From NCBI GenBank assembly GCA_964557575.1, contig CAZLBC010000012.1, positions 22,009-86,008 of the forward strand: DNA of 64,000 nt. The letters are read 5' to 3'. Position 1 is the first letter of the stretch. Every line of letters begins with the position of its first letter. Shown here in pieces: positions 8,642 to 17,664 of the stretch. Below the pieces are notes generated by a model that was given only the letters and a program-made list of their open reading frames with translations, made no database searches and was not told the DNA's origin. A program made the position numbers and the translations under genes. Source of the stretch: CAZLBC01 sp964557575. Its GTDB lineage: Bacteria > Planctomycetota > Phycisphaerae > SM23-33.

Positions 8642-9937
8642 TTATCCCCCCGCTTCCTCCATCGCAATCGCCGCCCAGTCCCACAACCGCCGGGGCTCGT
8701 AGCGAACGGTCGAGATATCCTTCATGATGATTTCGAGGTGGCAGTGGCCGCCGGTCTTTTCAATCGCCGCGCGGATAGCGGCCCGCGCCTTTGCGGGGCG
8801 CCAGGTATCCTCGGCGAGAACAGCCGGGTTGGGCTTGATACTCAGGACGTAATCGTCGCCGAGTTCCTCGACGGCACGGTCCATGTCGCACCACGGACTG
8901 ATCGAAACTTTCCGCAGGTTGGGGATCTTCTTCATCAGGTGAAACTTGTTGTGCAGGGGTTCACAGCAGCCGTAGTACGTCAGCCCCCAGCGCCCCAGCC
9001 ACTTCATGGCGTGCTCGAGGGCGAATTCCCAGTGCATCCGGGGAGAGACTTCCGAGAAGATCTGCGCGTTTGAGCACCCCCACATGTTGTGCGGACCGAC
9101 GGATGCCGGATCGTAATCGTCACCCGGAAGGTCCCGGCAATACCCGTACCCTCCCGACCCGACCCTGATGTTCCGGTTGTCCAGGGACAGGAGATTCATC
9201 TCCTCGAACTGGTCGAGCTCAACCATCCAGGCGTCAACCAGCCGCGCCACGGCCGCGTGCACGAGCGCGGGTTTCATGATCAGGTTCATGATACCTTCCT
9301 GGATTCCCATCCACCGAATGAGGTAATCCCAGGGGGCAAACCATATGTGTGTCTGCCCGACCGTGCGGACGGGGAGTATGCCCTCGTACACGTCGCACAT
9401 CGCCCGGAACCGGAACGCGGTCGCCTCCTCGTTATGCGTGACCGTCGGCATCTCGATCTTCTCGATGTCCCCGGGCTCGGCAATCTGGATATTAAAATGA
9501 CGTGACACGACGTCGCTGGTCTCGTCGGTCTTCCTGACCTCGACATCCTCAACAATACCGAAATCGGTCGAGTGTATCGCCAGGAAACAGGAAAGAAAAT
9601 CGTCGATCACCATATCCGCCGGCAGGTGCTTCCACTGGTAGAGCGTCCTCCTCAGTTCCCGTTCCTGGTCCCGGGCCCAGGGATGTTCGGTTTGCAGGGT
9701 GAGTTCGCCGTCGACATCCATCTCGTGCCAGCAAATCTCATTTATCCAGACCATCGGCCGCTCTGAGTCGAGGCTGTTGAGTTTCGTCCAGAGTTCCGCC
9801 TTCTCCCGGTGCGGGGGCAGGGATGCCGTCTCCGCCAGCTCGCCGGCGAGGGTGCGCAGCACCTCCCTGTCTTCGCGGGAAAGAACGATCTCCCCGGCTC
9901 CTTCCGGTGGGGCATAGTGACTCGGATCATGCAGCAT
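8642..9937 (-). CDS. Uroporphyrinogen decarboxylase (URO-D) family protein, methyltransferase type
   Basis: A 431-residue protein of the divergent URO-D-like group found widely in Planctomycetota, Lentisphaerota and acetogens. These are related to the corrinoid-dependent methyltransferases rather than to heme HemE. It shows the C-terminal TIM-barrel pattern GLTYYGCCEPLHNKFHLMKK, then ISPWCDMDRAVEELG and YVLSIKPNPAVLA. It lacks the N-terminal residues expected of HemE. No corrinoid protein or activase gene is adjacent, so the substrate is unknown. The gene is transcribed away from the radical SAM gene across a 201-base spacer. Confidence 0.78.
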   Translation of the reverse strand: MLHDPSHYAPPEGAGEIVLSREDREVLRTLAGELAETASLPPHREKAELWTKLNSLDSERPMVWINEICWHEMDVDGELTLQTEHPWARDQERELRRTLYQWKHLPADMVIDDFLSCFLAIHSTDFGIVEDVEVRKTDETSDVVSRHFNIQIAEPGDIEKIEMPTVTHNEEATAFRFRAMCDVYEGILPVRTVGQTHIWFAPWDYLIRWMGIQEGIMNLIMKPALVHAAVARLVDAWMVELDQFEEMNLLSLDNRNIRVGSGGYGYCRDLPGDDYDPASVGPHNMWGCSNAQIFSEVSPRMHWEFALEHAMKWLGRWGLTYYGCCEPLHNKFHLMKKIPNLRKVSISPWCDMDRAVEELGDDYVLSIKPNPAVLAEDTWRPAKARAAIRAAIEKTGGHCHLEIIMKDISTVRYEPRRLWDWAAIAMEEAGG

Positions 9938-9989
9938 GTTCTACTCCGGACATAGTTATACGGTACGGCGGACGGATGCAGCCGGTTCC

Positions 9990-10018
9990 TTGCCCGTCAT
10001 AACGATACGGAATAAGAT
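9990..10018 (+). promoter_or_regulatory. Possible sigma-70-type promoter for the radical SAM gene
   Basis: TTGCCC (9990-9995) and TAAGAT (10013-10018) are 17 bases apart, each matching the consensus at four of six positions. A transcript from here would have a leader of about 115 bases. The match is modest. Confidence 0.3.
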
Positions 10019-10138
10019 ATATGTATTACAGGCGAACGCCGATGGCAATGAGAATCATGTTATCTTTCCCACGCACGGTCGTACCGTCGCGGACCCGGCA
10101 GGCGCGGACCGGCTCCGCCGCGGCCGCAAAGCGACGTC

Positions 10139-11626
10139 ATGGCCACCGATAGAGTCATCATCGACTGCTACACGGACGAGCCGGCCGGGCTCGGCGTCCC
10201 CCCCTTCCTGGGGGTGTGGCCCCGGTACCTGGCCGGCAGCTACCGGGATCTCCCCGCCTACCTGACGATCGACGACCTGCGCGCCGCCGCCCTCGAAAGA
10301 AAACCCGTCGCCACATACCTCGACCCTCTGACAGGAAAGACGAAAACACAATTCCTCAACACAACGAGGGAATACGAAGAAACGAGGGAAGTGCTCCGAA
10401 CATGCCGGCAGGCGATATTCGTGGCGGGCGCCCACACGCCCGGAAAGTATCTCGCCGCGCAACCGGGCACCGTTCGCGAAATCATCGGCCTCGCGTCCCG
10501 CTACCGGTTCAGAAAGATACTCGCCGGCCCCGCGGCAATAGGGGGCAGCCAGTACACGGGCGGCCGGCGGCCCGAGCAGGCCGACCAACGGCAATTCGAA
10601 CAGCTCCGCGGCACGGTATTTGAAAACTACGAGGAACTCAGAGATTACGCCGTCGCCGGCGCGGCGATACTCAGGCACATACCGCACCGCAGGATCGTGG
10701 AGATTGAAACGGGGAGGGGATGCCCGCGGGACGAAGGCTGCTCGTTCTGCACCGAACCGCTCAAGGGAGCCCCGGCCTGGCGCACAGCGGATGATATCGT
10801 CGCGGAGATGACCGCCTGTATGCAATACGGCGCCGCGGCGTTCAGGCTCGGCAGGCAGTCATGCCTGCTGAGTTACCGCGACGGCAACGTCGCCGCGCTG
10901 CGCAGGCTGCTGGAAGGGGCGGCCGCGCTGCATCCGGCCATACTCCACATGGACAACGCATCGCCCGGTATGGTCACGGACGAGCGCATCGGACTGTGCG
11001 CAGAATTTCTCACCCCCGGGAGCACGGCTGCCATGGGCGCCGAATCATTCGATTCTGAAGTGATCAGGCAGAACAACCTGAACAGCAATTTCGAAGAAGT
11101 GTTTGAAGCGGTCAGGATTATCAATCGCCAGGGAGCAGCGAGGGGCGAAAACGGCTGCCATCGCATATTGCCCGGGATCAACATCGTCCTGGGACTGATC
11201 GGCGAAACACGGCGCACCCTGGACATCAATTACAAATGCCTGAAAAAGATCCTCGAAAGCGGGCTCCTGGTCAGGAGAATCAATATCAGGCAGGTGGTCC
11301 CCTTTCCGGGAACAAAACTTCACGAACTCGCCGGCAACAAATACCTCAGGAAAAACCGCCGCTATTACCGCAACTGGACCAGGAAGATCAGGGAGGAGAT
11401 CGACGAGCCGATGTTGCGGCGGCTCTTCCCGAAAGGAACCGTTCTACGGGGACTCTACAGCGAGGTTCACAAAGGTAACGTGACCTTCCTGAGACAACTG
11501 GGCAGTTATCCGATTGTCGTGGGAACCAGGGAACGGCTGCCCCTGCAACAGCGATATAATATCAGGGTAACCGGACACAACCTGCGGAGCCTGGAGGGAG
11601 AGGTCATTGAACCGGGAAACGCGTAG
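10139..11626 (+). CDS. Radical SAM protein, COG1031-like, with CX5CX2C cluster motif
   Basis: A 495-residue radical SAM protein. The cluster cysteines are C195, C201 and C204 (GCPRDEGCSFC), so the spacing is CX5CX2C rather than the standard CX3CX2C. The N-terminus, VIIDCYTDEPAGLGVPPFLG, and the GSYPI segment near the C-terminus resemble, from memory, archaeal proteins of COG1031. These normally end in a helix-hairpin-helix. Here the chain stops soon after VTGHNLRSLEGEVIEP, and no hairpin is seen. The stretch 330-350 (ILPGINIVLGLIGETRRTL) fits the later barrel strands. Function is unknown. The resemblance to archaeal proteins suggests possible transfer. Confidence 0.75.
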   Translation: MATDRVIIDCYTDEPAGLGVPPFLGVWPRYLAGSYRDLPAYLTIDDLRAAALERKPVATYLDPLTGKTKTQFLNTTREYEETREVLRTCRQAIFVAGAHTPGKYLAAQPGTVREIIGLASRYRFRKILAGPAAIGGSQYTGGRRPEQADQRQFEQLRGTVFENYEELRDYAVAGAAILRHIPHRRIVEIETGRGCPRDEGCSFCTEPLKGAPAWRTADDIVAEMTACMQYGAAAFRLGRQSCLLSYRDGNVAALRRLLEGAAALHPAILHMDNASPGMVTDERIGLCAEFLTPGSTAAMGAESFDSEVIRQNNLNSNFEEVFEAVRIINRQGAARGENGCHRILPGINIVLGLIGETRRTLDINYKCLKKILESGLLVRRINIRQVVPFPGTKLHELAGNKYLRKNRRYYRNWTRKIREEIDEPMLRRLFPKGTVLRGLYSEVHKGNVTFLRQLGSYPIVVGTRERLPLQQRYNIRVTGHNLRSLEGEVIEPGNA

Positions 11627-11632
11627 CGCGGT

Positions 11633-11962
11633 TCAGGATGCCTGCGCGGCCTCTTCTATAGCCGCAACCAGGTCGTCTTCCTTCTGCACTCCGACGAACT
11701 GCTTCACCGGGTCCCCGTCCTTGAAGATGAAAATGGCGGGAATCGCGGTTATGCCTAACTGGCTGGCCACCGTGCGGGCTTCGTCAATATTCAACTTGGC
11801 TATGGTCGCCTTGTCGCCGACCTTTTGAGCCACACTGTCGATAACGGGTGCTATCATCTTGCACGGGCCGCACCAGGGGGCCCAGAAATCGACGAGGGTA
11901 ACGCCTTCGGCTATTTCCGCGTCGAAGTTTTCTGCGGTGAGTTCAACAGCGTTTTCAGACAT
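11633..11962 (-). CDS. trxA: Thioredoxin
   Basis: A 109-residue thioredoxin with the active site WAPWCGPCK at about residues 27-35, the cis-proline loop (ITAIPAIFIFKDG) and a normal C-terminal helix. The start at 11962 is chosen over upstream alternatives because GGAGG lies five bases before its ATG and the protein then has the usual family length. It acts as a cytoplasmic disulfide reductase. It lies downstream of the large secreted protein gene, 120 bases away. Confidence 0.95.
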   Translation of the reverse strand: MSENAVELTAENFDAEIAEGVTLVDFWAPWCGPCKMIAPVIDSVAQKVGDKATIAKLNIDEARTVASQLGITAIPAIFIFKDGDPVKQFVGVQKEDDLVAAIEEAAQAS

Positions 11963-12082
11963 AACAACCTCCATGCCGGGACTATAAATAACAGTCATGC
12001 GGTGAATAACAGACAATGGCAAGTATACCGTGATGCCGGCCAATAGCAACAACGGATTCCATCGGGTACTCATCTCAACGGA

Positions 12083-15000
12083 TTATTCAGTGAGCCAGGC
12101 AGGCAGGCCGGAATCGTCCTTTTTTTCGCCCGTTTCTTTTTTCCCCGCCCCGGGTGTTTCTTTAACCGTCCCACCACCTGATGCGCCCTTCTCCGCCCCG
12201 CTGTCGGCCGGCGTCAGGCGTTTTTCTGTTGCCGGTTTCTTCTCAAGGGTGTTGTTTTCGCTCCCGTCTTTCGCCTGCACAGCCGGTACCGTTTCCGGAC
12301 GGTGAGCCCCCGGCGCCGTTTCCGCAGCAGGCGGTCGGGTTTTCGATACCATGAACCCCGCGTTAACCCAGTTGGCCCGGTCGTCGATAACCGTATCGCC
12401 GGCATTCGAAACCGTCAGCACAATACGTTCCGATTCGGGAGGGATCGCCACGTTGAAGTGATGCACCATTGAATACTTCATCACGGGACTCTCGGCGAGG
12501 AGAATGGAGTCAATATACACCTTGAATACTACGCTGCCGCGTATGTAGTTCTCCGACAGATGGGCGTTCCTGATGCCGTCGTCGAGACCGACCGTCGCCA
12601 CGAATCGCTCGTAGCGTGGATCGAGCGGATAGTCAAGCGTAGAAACGGCGTGCACACCGATACCCTCTGTATATGTCCTGCCGGCGAGACGCAAGGGACC
12701 ACCGGTAACGGACGCGTCGGCCTGCGGTTCCGTACCCCTTCCCGACACGGCCGAGAGCGGAGAAAGTGCGGAGAGGTGAACATCCGGGGGAGGATACTGT
12801 TCCCGTGCGGCACGGTCCAGCGCGGCTATCTTCTCATCCGCCCCGGACGTCACCATCACGATATTCCTCATGAGGGCATAGGCGGTCTCCGGTGTGTAGC
12901 CGTCGACGGATCGGCATTCGCAACCCAGCAAACCGGTCGTCATATCCTCGCGGCTGAGCAGCACGGCGGGTCGGCCCGCCACCTCGTATACGTCCGGGCG
13001 CGGAACCAGTGAACCCAGCCGTTCAACGGCGGTCGCCCGCAGACCGACGGCGCTGAGCGGCGCCGCTGCACGGGTATAGATCGGCGCGTCGGCGGTGAGG
13101 GTACCGGAAGCATCCGCACCGAACATGCGTGCCAGGTGCTTTCTCATCGTGAGGTAAAAATCCCGGTCGCCGCCCGCGCCGTTCACCACCAGCGTACCGC
13201 CCGATTCGATGTATTCCTTCAGGGATTCACTCCGGGAAGGACTCAGCAGGACCGCGCCCGTTCCCGCCATGATCGCGGGCCCGGTTCTGCAGTCCCGCAG
13301 TTTCTCGAGCGACACCTTTTTGACGGCCAGTTCTACCCCCTCGTCGACCGTCAGCCGTCGCCCGAGTGCCTCCACGGCGCGGGCGACGGTGTCTTCGTCG
13401 CCGTATTCGACAACAACAACCTCGCGCGTCAACCGGGGCTCCCGCGCCGCCGGGCGCGGCCAGTACGAATCGAAACGGGGCCGCAACTGCTCGAATCCCG
13501 CGGAGATATAATCGATGAGATTAAAACCGACATTAAAGGCGGAATCGTTCGAACGCGAAAAGCCCTGTTCCCACACCTTGGTCAGGTCCGTCGAACAGTG
13601 GATCACCAGCGGCCGCGGGCCGGTGTGTATCATGTGCAGCGCGGGTTTTTCGTCAACCGCCAGGGGTTTCAGGTACACACGGTGCGACGGCGGTACCTTT
13701 TTCAGCTCGCAACCGGGAAACGCCTCGGCATAGATCTTTCGCATGCCTTCTTCAAAACCATCGTTCTTCCCCTCCGCGACGCTGAAGATGATACCCCCCT
13801 CCATCGCGAAATTCCTGAGTCGGGCTATTTGCTTTCCGAGGATGATGGGCTTCCGCGCGCCGGTGATCACCAGTACCGGTGCGTCGTGCCAGCGATCGTT
13901 TGTGTTTATCTCGGCAATGCGCCGTGCAAAACGCCGTTTCGCCCGGCTGCCGGCCCACCGCAACAGGTTCGAAAGGGCCCGCGGCCGATTGTTCCAGTCG
14001 CCGAGGCGCTTGAGATGGTTGAACACGAGCGGGCTTCCGCCGTCGAGGAGAAAGAGCAGGGCGAAAGCCGTTTCGGAAAGACTCCCCTCCTGCCAGCTCC
14101 CGCTGCCGGCCTGCTTGCGGAACAGGACCTCGGCCCCCGCCCGGTACCAGTCCCGCTCGCCGAAATACCTTCTGCCCGCGGCGAGCCCGGCCCGCTGAAC
14201 CCCGTACAGGTAATAGCATAACCGGCGTTGGGGACCGGCCTGCACCGTACCGCTCAAGGTGCCGGCAAAATTATCGTCGAACCACTGCAAACCCTTCGCC
14301 AGTACGGGCGGCGGTTCGTAGACACCGCAGGCGAGGTACCGTTGCCGGTCTTCAAATCCCAGGCACTCCAGAACGCTCGTGAGTCCCGCCGCCGACATCG
14401 ATCCCCGCGGGGCGTGATACGATTCTTTACCCTCTTCTTCACTTTTTCTGAACGGCGGCCAGTAGCTCCATCCCCCGTCCTTGAGCTGCGCCTTCAGCCA
14501 GTATCGCGACACAAGCGACCAGAACGATTTCGGAACCGCGCCGCCGCCCTTCCCGAACGCAGCTACCCCGAGCACGCCGTACTGCGACGTCGAGTTGTGG
14601 CAGGTATCGTTCCATATTGAATAATCCCAGCCGCCCTTCACCCGGTGGATTGAATAGATAAGCCGGCGCGCGTCGTGCTTGAAATACTTCATATATTCGC
14701 CGGGAGCGCGCGATTCGGCGACAAACCACACCTTGCACCGCAGGCCCAGGGAGTACACCAGGTAGGTGTCGTAGGTTTTCAGGAATTCAAGGGCCTTCGC
14801 GACACATTCATCGTCCAGGTCCATACCGCCGGCGAACAGTGCGAGGACCGCAAGCGACGTCATGCCGACACTGCCCGGCCGGGGTTCGGGCTTCAATTTC
14901 AAGATCCCGGCCAGATTTCTCCGCACCGCCCTCCCCTTCCACTTGTATCCGGACTTGTCGATCTTAAGCGAGTACTCTTCGTAGCTGCTGCCCAGGCCGC

Positions 15001-16165
15001 CGCCGAAGCCGCCGTCGTCCGCCTGTTGAGACAGAAGCCACCTGAGCCCCCGTTTCGCCGCCCGCATGACAATACCCGGCTCGTCCCGGACAACCGTACC
15101 CCAGGGCGATAACGTCCGGCCGCTTTTCGCCGGCAACAAACCGCCGGCGGCGGTGCCGCCGCCCCCCGCGGCACCCGCGGTGATCTTCGCGTATCGCTTC
15201 CGTTCGAAACCACCTTCTTCCAGGAGCTTCAGCACCTCCCGCCGGGACAGAACCGCATCCTTTCTGCGCACGTCATCCGGACCGGTTTCCCGCAGGTACC
15301 GCTCGTAGTATGAGGCCGCACGGCTGAGCGCCGTCCGTTTCGATATTCCCGAAGCATCGGCGCCGAGCTGCCGGTACCACCGGGCAAGCGCAAGGGCCTT
15401 GCCGGGGACGAGTTCGTCCACGTTGCGCGCGGCGAGCGGCACGTGCGTACGGATGGGTGCCGCGACATCGTCGTTCAGCAGGACCTCGGCAAGAGAGGGA
15501 TCGTCCTTCAACAGGACGTACAGCAGGATGAGTTCCTCCCTGGCGGTTGTGTCTGCCGGATTCTTTTCGACCGCCGTCAGCAGTTGTCGGAATTTTTTAT
15601 CGAGCTTCAAATCACGACGCGTCGCGAATAACCGTTTTCTCAACGCGGCGGACCGCTTGCTCTGGACGCTCATCGAAAATCGCAGCGCCTCTTCGTAGGC
15701 GTCCACGGCTTCTTCAATATCACCGCCGGAAACCAGCATACGGCCCCGGGCAACCATGGCATCCAGTATCCGATTCGCGAGTGCCGACCGCTCGTCGGCG
15801 TCCCCCGAGGCTGAATACTTCAGACGCAGGAGGGAGATCCGCATCGTATCCCACGTGTTCGACCGCTCCGGGGCCAGTTTCTCCAGTTGGTCGAGGGCCC
15901 GCGACGCGAAGGGGTGCCCCGCGGGAGACTTCCTGCCGAAGGCGAATGCCTTTTCGAAAAAGAACACCCGGGCATCCCGATCATCCTCTATGCTTTCGGC
16001 CGCCTCGATGAGCTTTTCCGCTTTTTCAGGATCGGTTTGTGCCCCTGCGACAAGACCGTCGGCGAGTTCGTCGAGTTCTTCCCGCCCGGTTGCCGCAAAC
16101 ACCGGGACGGAGACGCCCGGCAGCAGCAGGAGCACCAGGAGTTTAATCCGCGTATCTGGAAGCAT
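12083..16165 (-). CDS. Giant secreted protein: prenyltransferase-like repeats, DUF4159, NPCBM
   Basis: A 1360-residue exported protein. The start at 16165 places a good signal peptide (IKLLVLLLLPGVSVPVFA) at the N-terminus, with GGGGAT before the ATG. Residues 30-330 are helical, of TPR-like character. From about 368 come squalene-cyclase/prenyltransferase-like alpha-toroid repeats (GLRWLLSQQADDGGFGG). Residues 735-890 match DUF4159 (NDRWHDAPVLVITGARKP, LVIHCSTDL). A GATase-like segment follows at about 905-1090. An NPCBM-type glycan-binding domain (YTEGIGVHAVSTLDYPL) lies at about 1135-1272. The tail is charged and low in complexity. The role is unknown. The mix suggests a surface or periplasmic polysaccharide-binding scaffold. 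Confidence 0.85.
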   Translation of the reverse strand: MLPDTRIKLLVLLLLPGVSVPVFAATGREELDELADGLVAGAQTDPEKAEKLIEAAESIEDDRDARVFFFEKAFAFGRKSPAGHPFASRALDQLEKLAPERSNTWDTMRISLLRLKYSASGDADERSALANRILDAMVARGRMLVSGGDIEEAVDAYEEALRFSMSVQSKRSAALRKRLFATRRDLKLDKKFRQLLTAVEKNPADTTAREELILLYVLLKDDPSLAEVLLNDDVAAPIRTHVPLAARNVDELVPGKALALARWYRQLGADASGISKRTALSRAASYYERYLRETGPDDVRRKDAVLSRREVLKLLEEGGFERKRYAKITAGAAGGGGTAAGGLLPAKSGRTLSPWGTVVRDEPGIVMRAAKRGLRWLLSQQADDGGFGGGLGSSYEEYSLKIDKSGYKWKGRAVRRNLAGILKLKPEPRPGSVGMTSLAVLALFAGGMDLDDECVAKALEFLKTYDTYLVYSLGLRCKVWFVAESRAPGEYMKYFKHDARRLIYSIHRVKGGWDYSIWNDTCHNSTSQYGVLGVAAFGKGGGAVPKSFWSLVSRYWLKAQLKDGGWSYWPPFRKSEEEGKESYHAPRGSMSAAGLTSVLECLGFEDRQRYLACGVYEPPPVLAKGLQWFDDNFAGTLSGTVQAGPQRRLCYYLYGVQRAGLAAGRRYFGERDWYRAGAEVLFRKQAGSGSWQEGSLSETAFALLFLLDGGSPLVFNHLKRLGDWNNRPRALSNLLRWAGSRAKRRFARRIAEINTNDRWHDAPVLVITGARKPIILGKQIARLRNFAMEGGIIFSVAEGKNDGFEEGMRKIYAEAFPGCELKKVPPSHRVYLKPLAVDEKPALHMIHTGPRPLVIHCSTDLTKVWEQGFSRSNDSAFNVGFNLIDYISAGFEQLRPRFDSYWPRPAAREPRLTREVVVVEYGDEDTVARAVEALGRRLTVDEGVELAVKKVSLEKLRDCRTGPAIMAGTGAVLLSPSRSESLKEYIESGGTLVVNGAGGDRDFYLTMRKHLARMFGADASGTLTADAPIYTRAAAPLSAVGLRATAVERLGSLVPRPDVYEVAGRPAVLLSREDMTTGLLGCECRSVDGYTPETAYALMRNIVMVTSGADEKIAALDRAAREQYPPPDVHLSALSPLSAVSGRGTEPQADASVTGGPLRLAGRTYTEGIGVHAVSTLDYPLDPRYERFVATVGLDDGIRNAHLSENYIRGSVVFKVYIDSILLAESPVMKYSMVHHFNVAIPPESERIVLTVSNAGDTVIDDRANWVNAGFMVSKTRPPAAETAPGAHRPETVPAVQAKDGSENNTLEKKPATEKRLTPADSGAEKGASGGGTVKETPGAGKKETGEKKDDSGLPAWLTE

Positions 16166-16233
16166 GGCATATCCCCGATTGAAGCGTGGCCGGGTTCGCC
16201 GCGGGCATCGGGTTGCGCGACCGGACAACAGGT

Positions 16234-17589
16234 TCACTTGGACGGAAGCGGCCTTTTCGCCGTCTTTCCATTCTTCCGATCCCACGGCGACGTCTTGACC
16301 GCCGGCTTCGTGGTGTCAACCGCCGGCAGCGGCGTATGGTTGTAAATATCCTTCAGTGACTTCGCGGTGCTCACGCTGCCGAAATCGGGAACCACCGCCG
16401 TGACGACAACCCCCAGCGTTGCCGGATTTACCTGCGGGGGCAGTTGGCACCAGAAATCATGGACCTTGTTTCCCTTCACCGACATGCGCTTCTTGAGAAT
16501 GGGCCGTCCGCCGGCGGTTATCGCAACGACCGGAACAAACTGCGGGTTCGCCGGGTTCCCGACGTGCGCGGCGGTATACATGCCGCCGCCGGCACCGCGC
16601 GCGTACATTGCGGACTTCACCTGTATCTTGCGCTTGTCCTGGTGAAAGCTTGCCTCAAAATCCAGAATAAACGGCGGTCCCATCCGCAATAGATTCTTCA
16701 TGCCCGCCTGTATCGCGTACTGCACGGTCCCGCCCTCCGACGGCTGGATGACGGAACCGCCCCCGAGCAAACCGTAGGACAGCTTGTAGGTGCCCTCGGG
16801 GATACCGGTTTTCGCGCACCCCACGAGATCGAAAGCACCCTCCTTGCTCGCCAGGACCAGGCCCGTGAGCTGTGCGGCGGGTATCGGCGTTCCCACCAGG
16901 CCCACTTTTACATCGTCCAGCCGTTGGAACGCTATGGTCGAACCGTCCCCGGCGACGGTCAGCCGGTAAAAACGCTCCCCGATCCGGTGCACCGAACGCA
17001 GGGGCAGCGTCAGCTTCGCATCGCCGATAATAATCCCGTCACCGCCCTTTTTCTGATTGTAGGTGCCGTTGAAATTCTCGTCGATCAGGTGAACCGGCAC
17101 GCCGTTGATCGTGGCAGCCATGCTGCTCCAGGCCAGCACCTTTCCGTTGAACCGGTCCACGCCCTTCCCCGGTCCCCCGTAATGCATGCTTATATTGAAC
17201 AGCAACAGCGCGAAATCCCGCCCCCCCAGCTTCGTGGAAAACACCAGCCGACGGGTCGGGGGCACGCGCTGAAGCTCGTTGCGCTCGACCGTCCCGTTTT
17301 GATCGGCGTCGAGACCGACGAGGTAGACCCTCCCGTTGGTCCTGCCCTCAACGGTAACGAAATTCTCGCCGATCTTCACCGACGCCTTATTTCCGCTGGC
17401 CTTGAACTCGTCGGGCTCGATCGCCCACGACCGCATGATCACCTGTTGCTTGGGATCGAATGCATGGAAGGTGGTTTTGACGGTACCCCGCGCGCGATCC
17501 GGGGGGGCAGCGGCCTTTCCGCCCGCCGCGGCACACGCTTCCCCGCATACGATCACCGCGCACATCGAGCATATTATTGTGCGTCCCAT
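16234..17589 (-). CDS. Secreted protein of unknown function with EF-hand-like loops
   Basis: A 451-residue protein with a short N-terminal hydrophobic segment (TIICSMCAVIVCGEACAAA) that can serve as a signal peptide. A canonical calcium-binding EF-hand loop, DADQNGTVERNE, lies at residues 94-105. A second Asp/Asn-rich loop, DENFNGTYNQKKGGDG, lies near residue 170. The remainder looks beta-rich. I do not recognise a named family. Its end lies 68 bases before the start of the giant DUF4159/NPCBM protein, so the two are likely cotranscribed and may work together outside the cytoplasm. The alternative reading, that the first loop is a chance match, is less likely given its perfect spacing. Confidence 0.75.
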   Translation of the reverse strand: MGRTIICSMCAVIVCGEACAAAGGKAAAPPDRARGTVKTTFHAFDPKQQVIMRSWAIEPDEFKASGNKASVKIGENFVTVEGRTNGRVYLVGLDADQNGTVERNELQRVPPTRRLVFSTKLGGRDFALLLFNISMHYGGPGKGVDRFNGKVLAWSSMAATINGVPVHLIDENFNGTYNQKKGGDGIIIGDAKLTLPLRSVHRIGERFYRLTVAGDGSTIAFQRLDDVKVGLVGTPIPAAQLTGLVLASKEGAFDLVGCAKTGIPEGTYKLSYGLLGGGSVIQPSEGGTVQYAIQAGMKNLLRMGPPFILDFEASFHQDKRKIQVKSAMYARGAGGGMYTAAHVGNPANPQFVPVVAITAGGRPILKKRMSVKGNKVHDFWCQLPPQVNPATLGVVVTAVVPDFGSVSTAKSLKDIYNHTPLPAVDTTKPAVKTSPWDRKNGKTAKRPLPSK

Positions 17590-17664
17590 AGTATTCTAAG
17601 TATATGCACTGGAGCGGCATATCGCCAGTGTTTTTTCAGCCGACGACACCCGCAGCACAACATC

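Noticed and set aside
8642..9937. The URO-D-like gene as the heme enzyme HemE
   Set aside because: The N-terminal signature of HemE is absent and the C-terminal pattern fits the corrinoid methyltransferase-type group.
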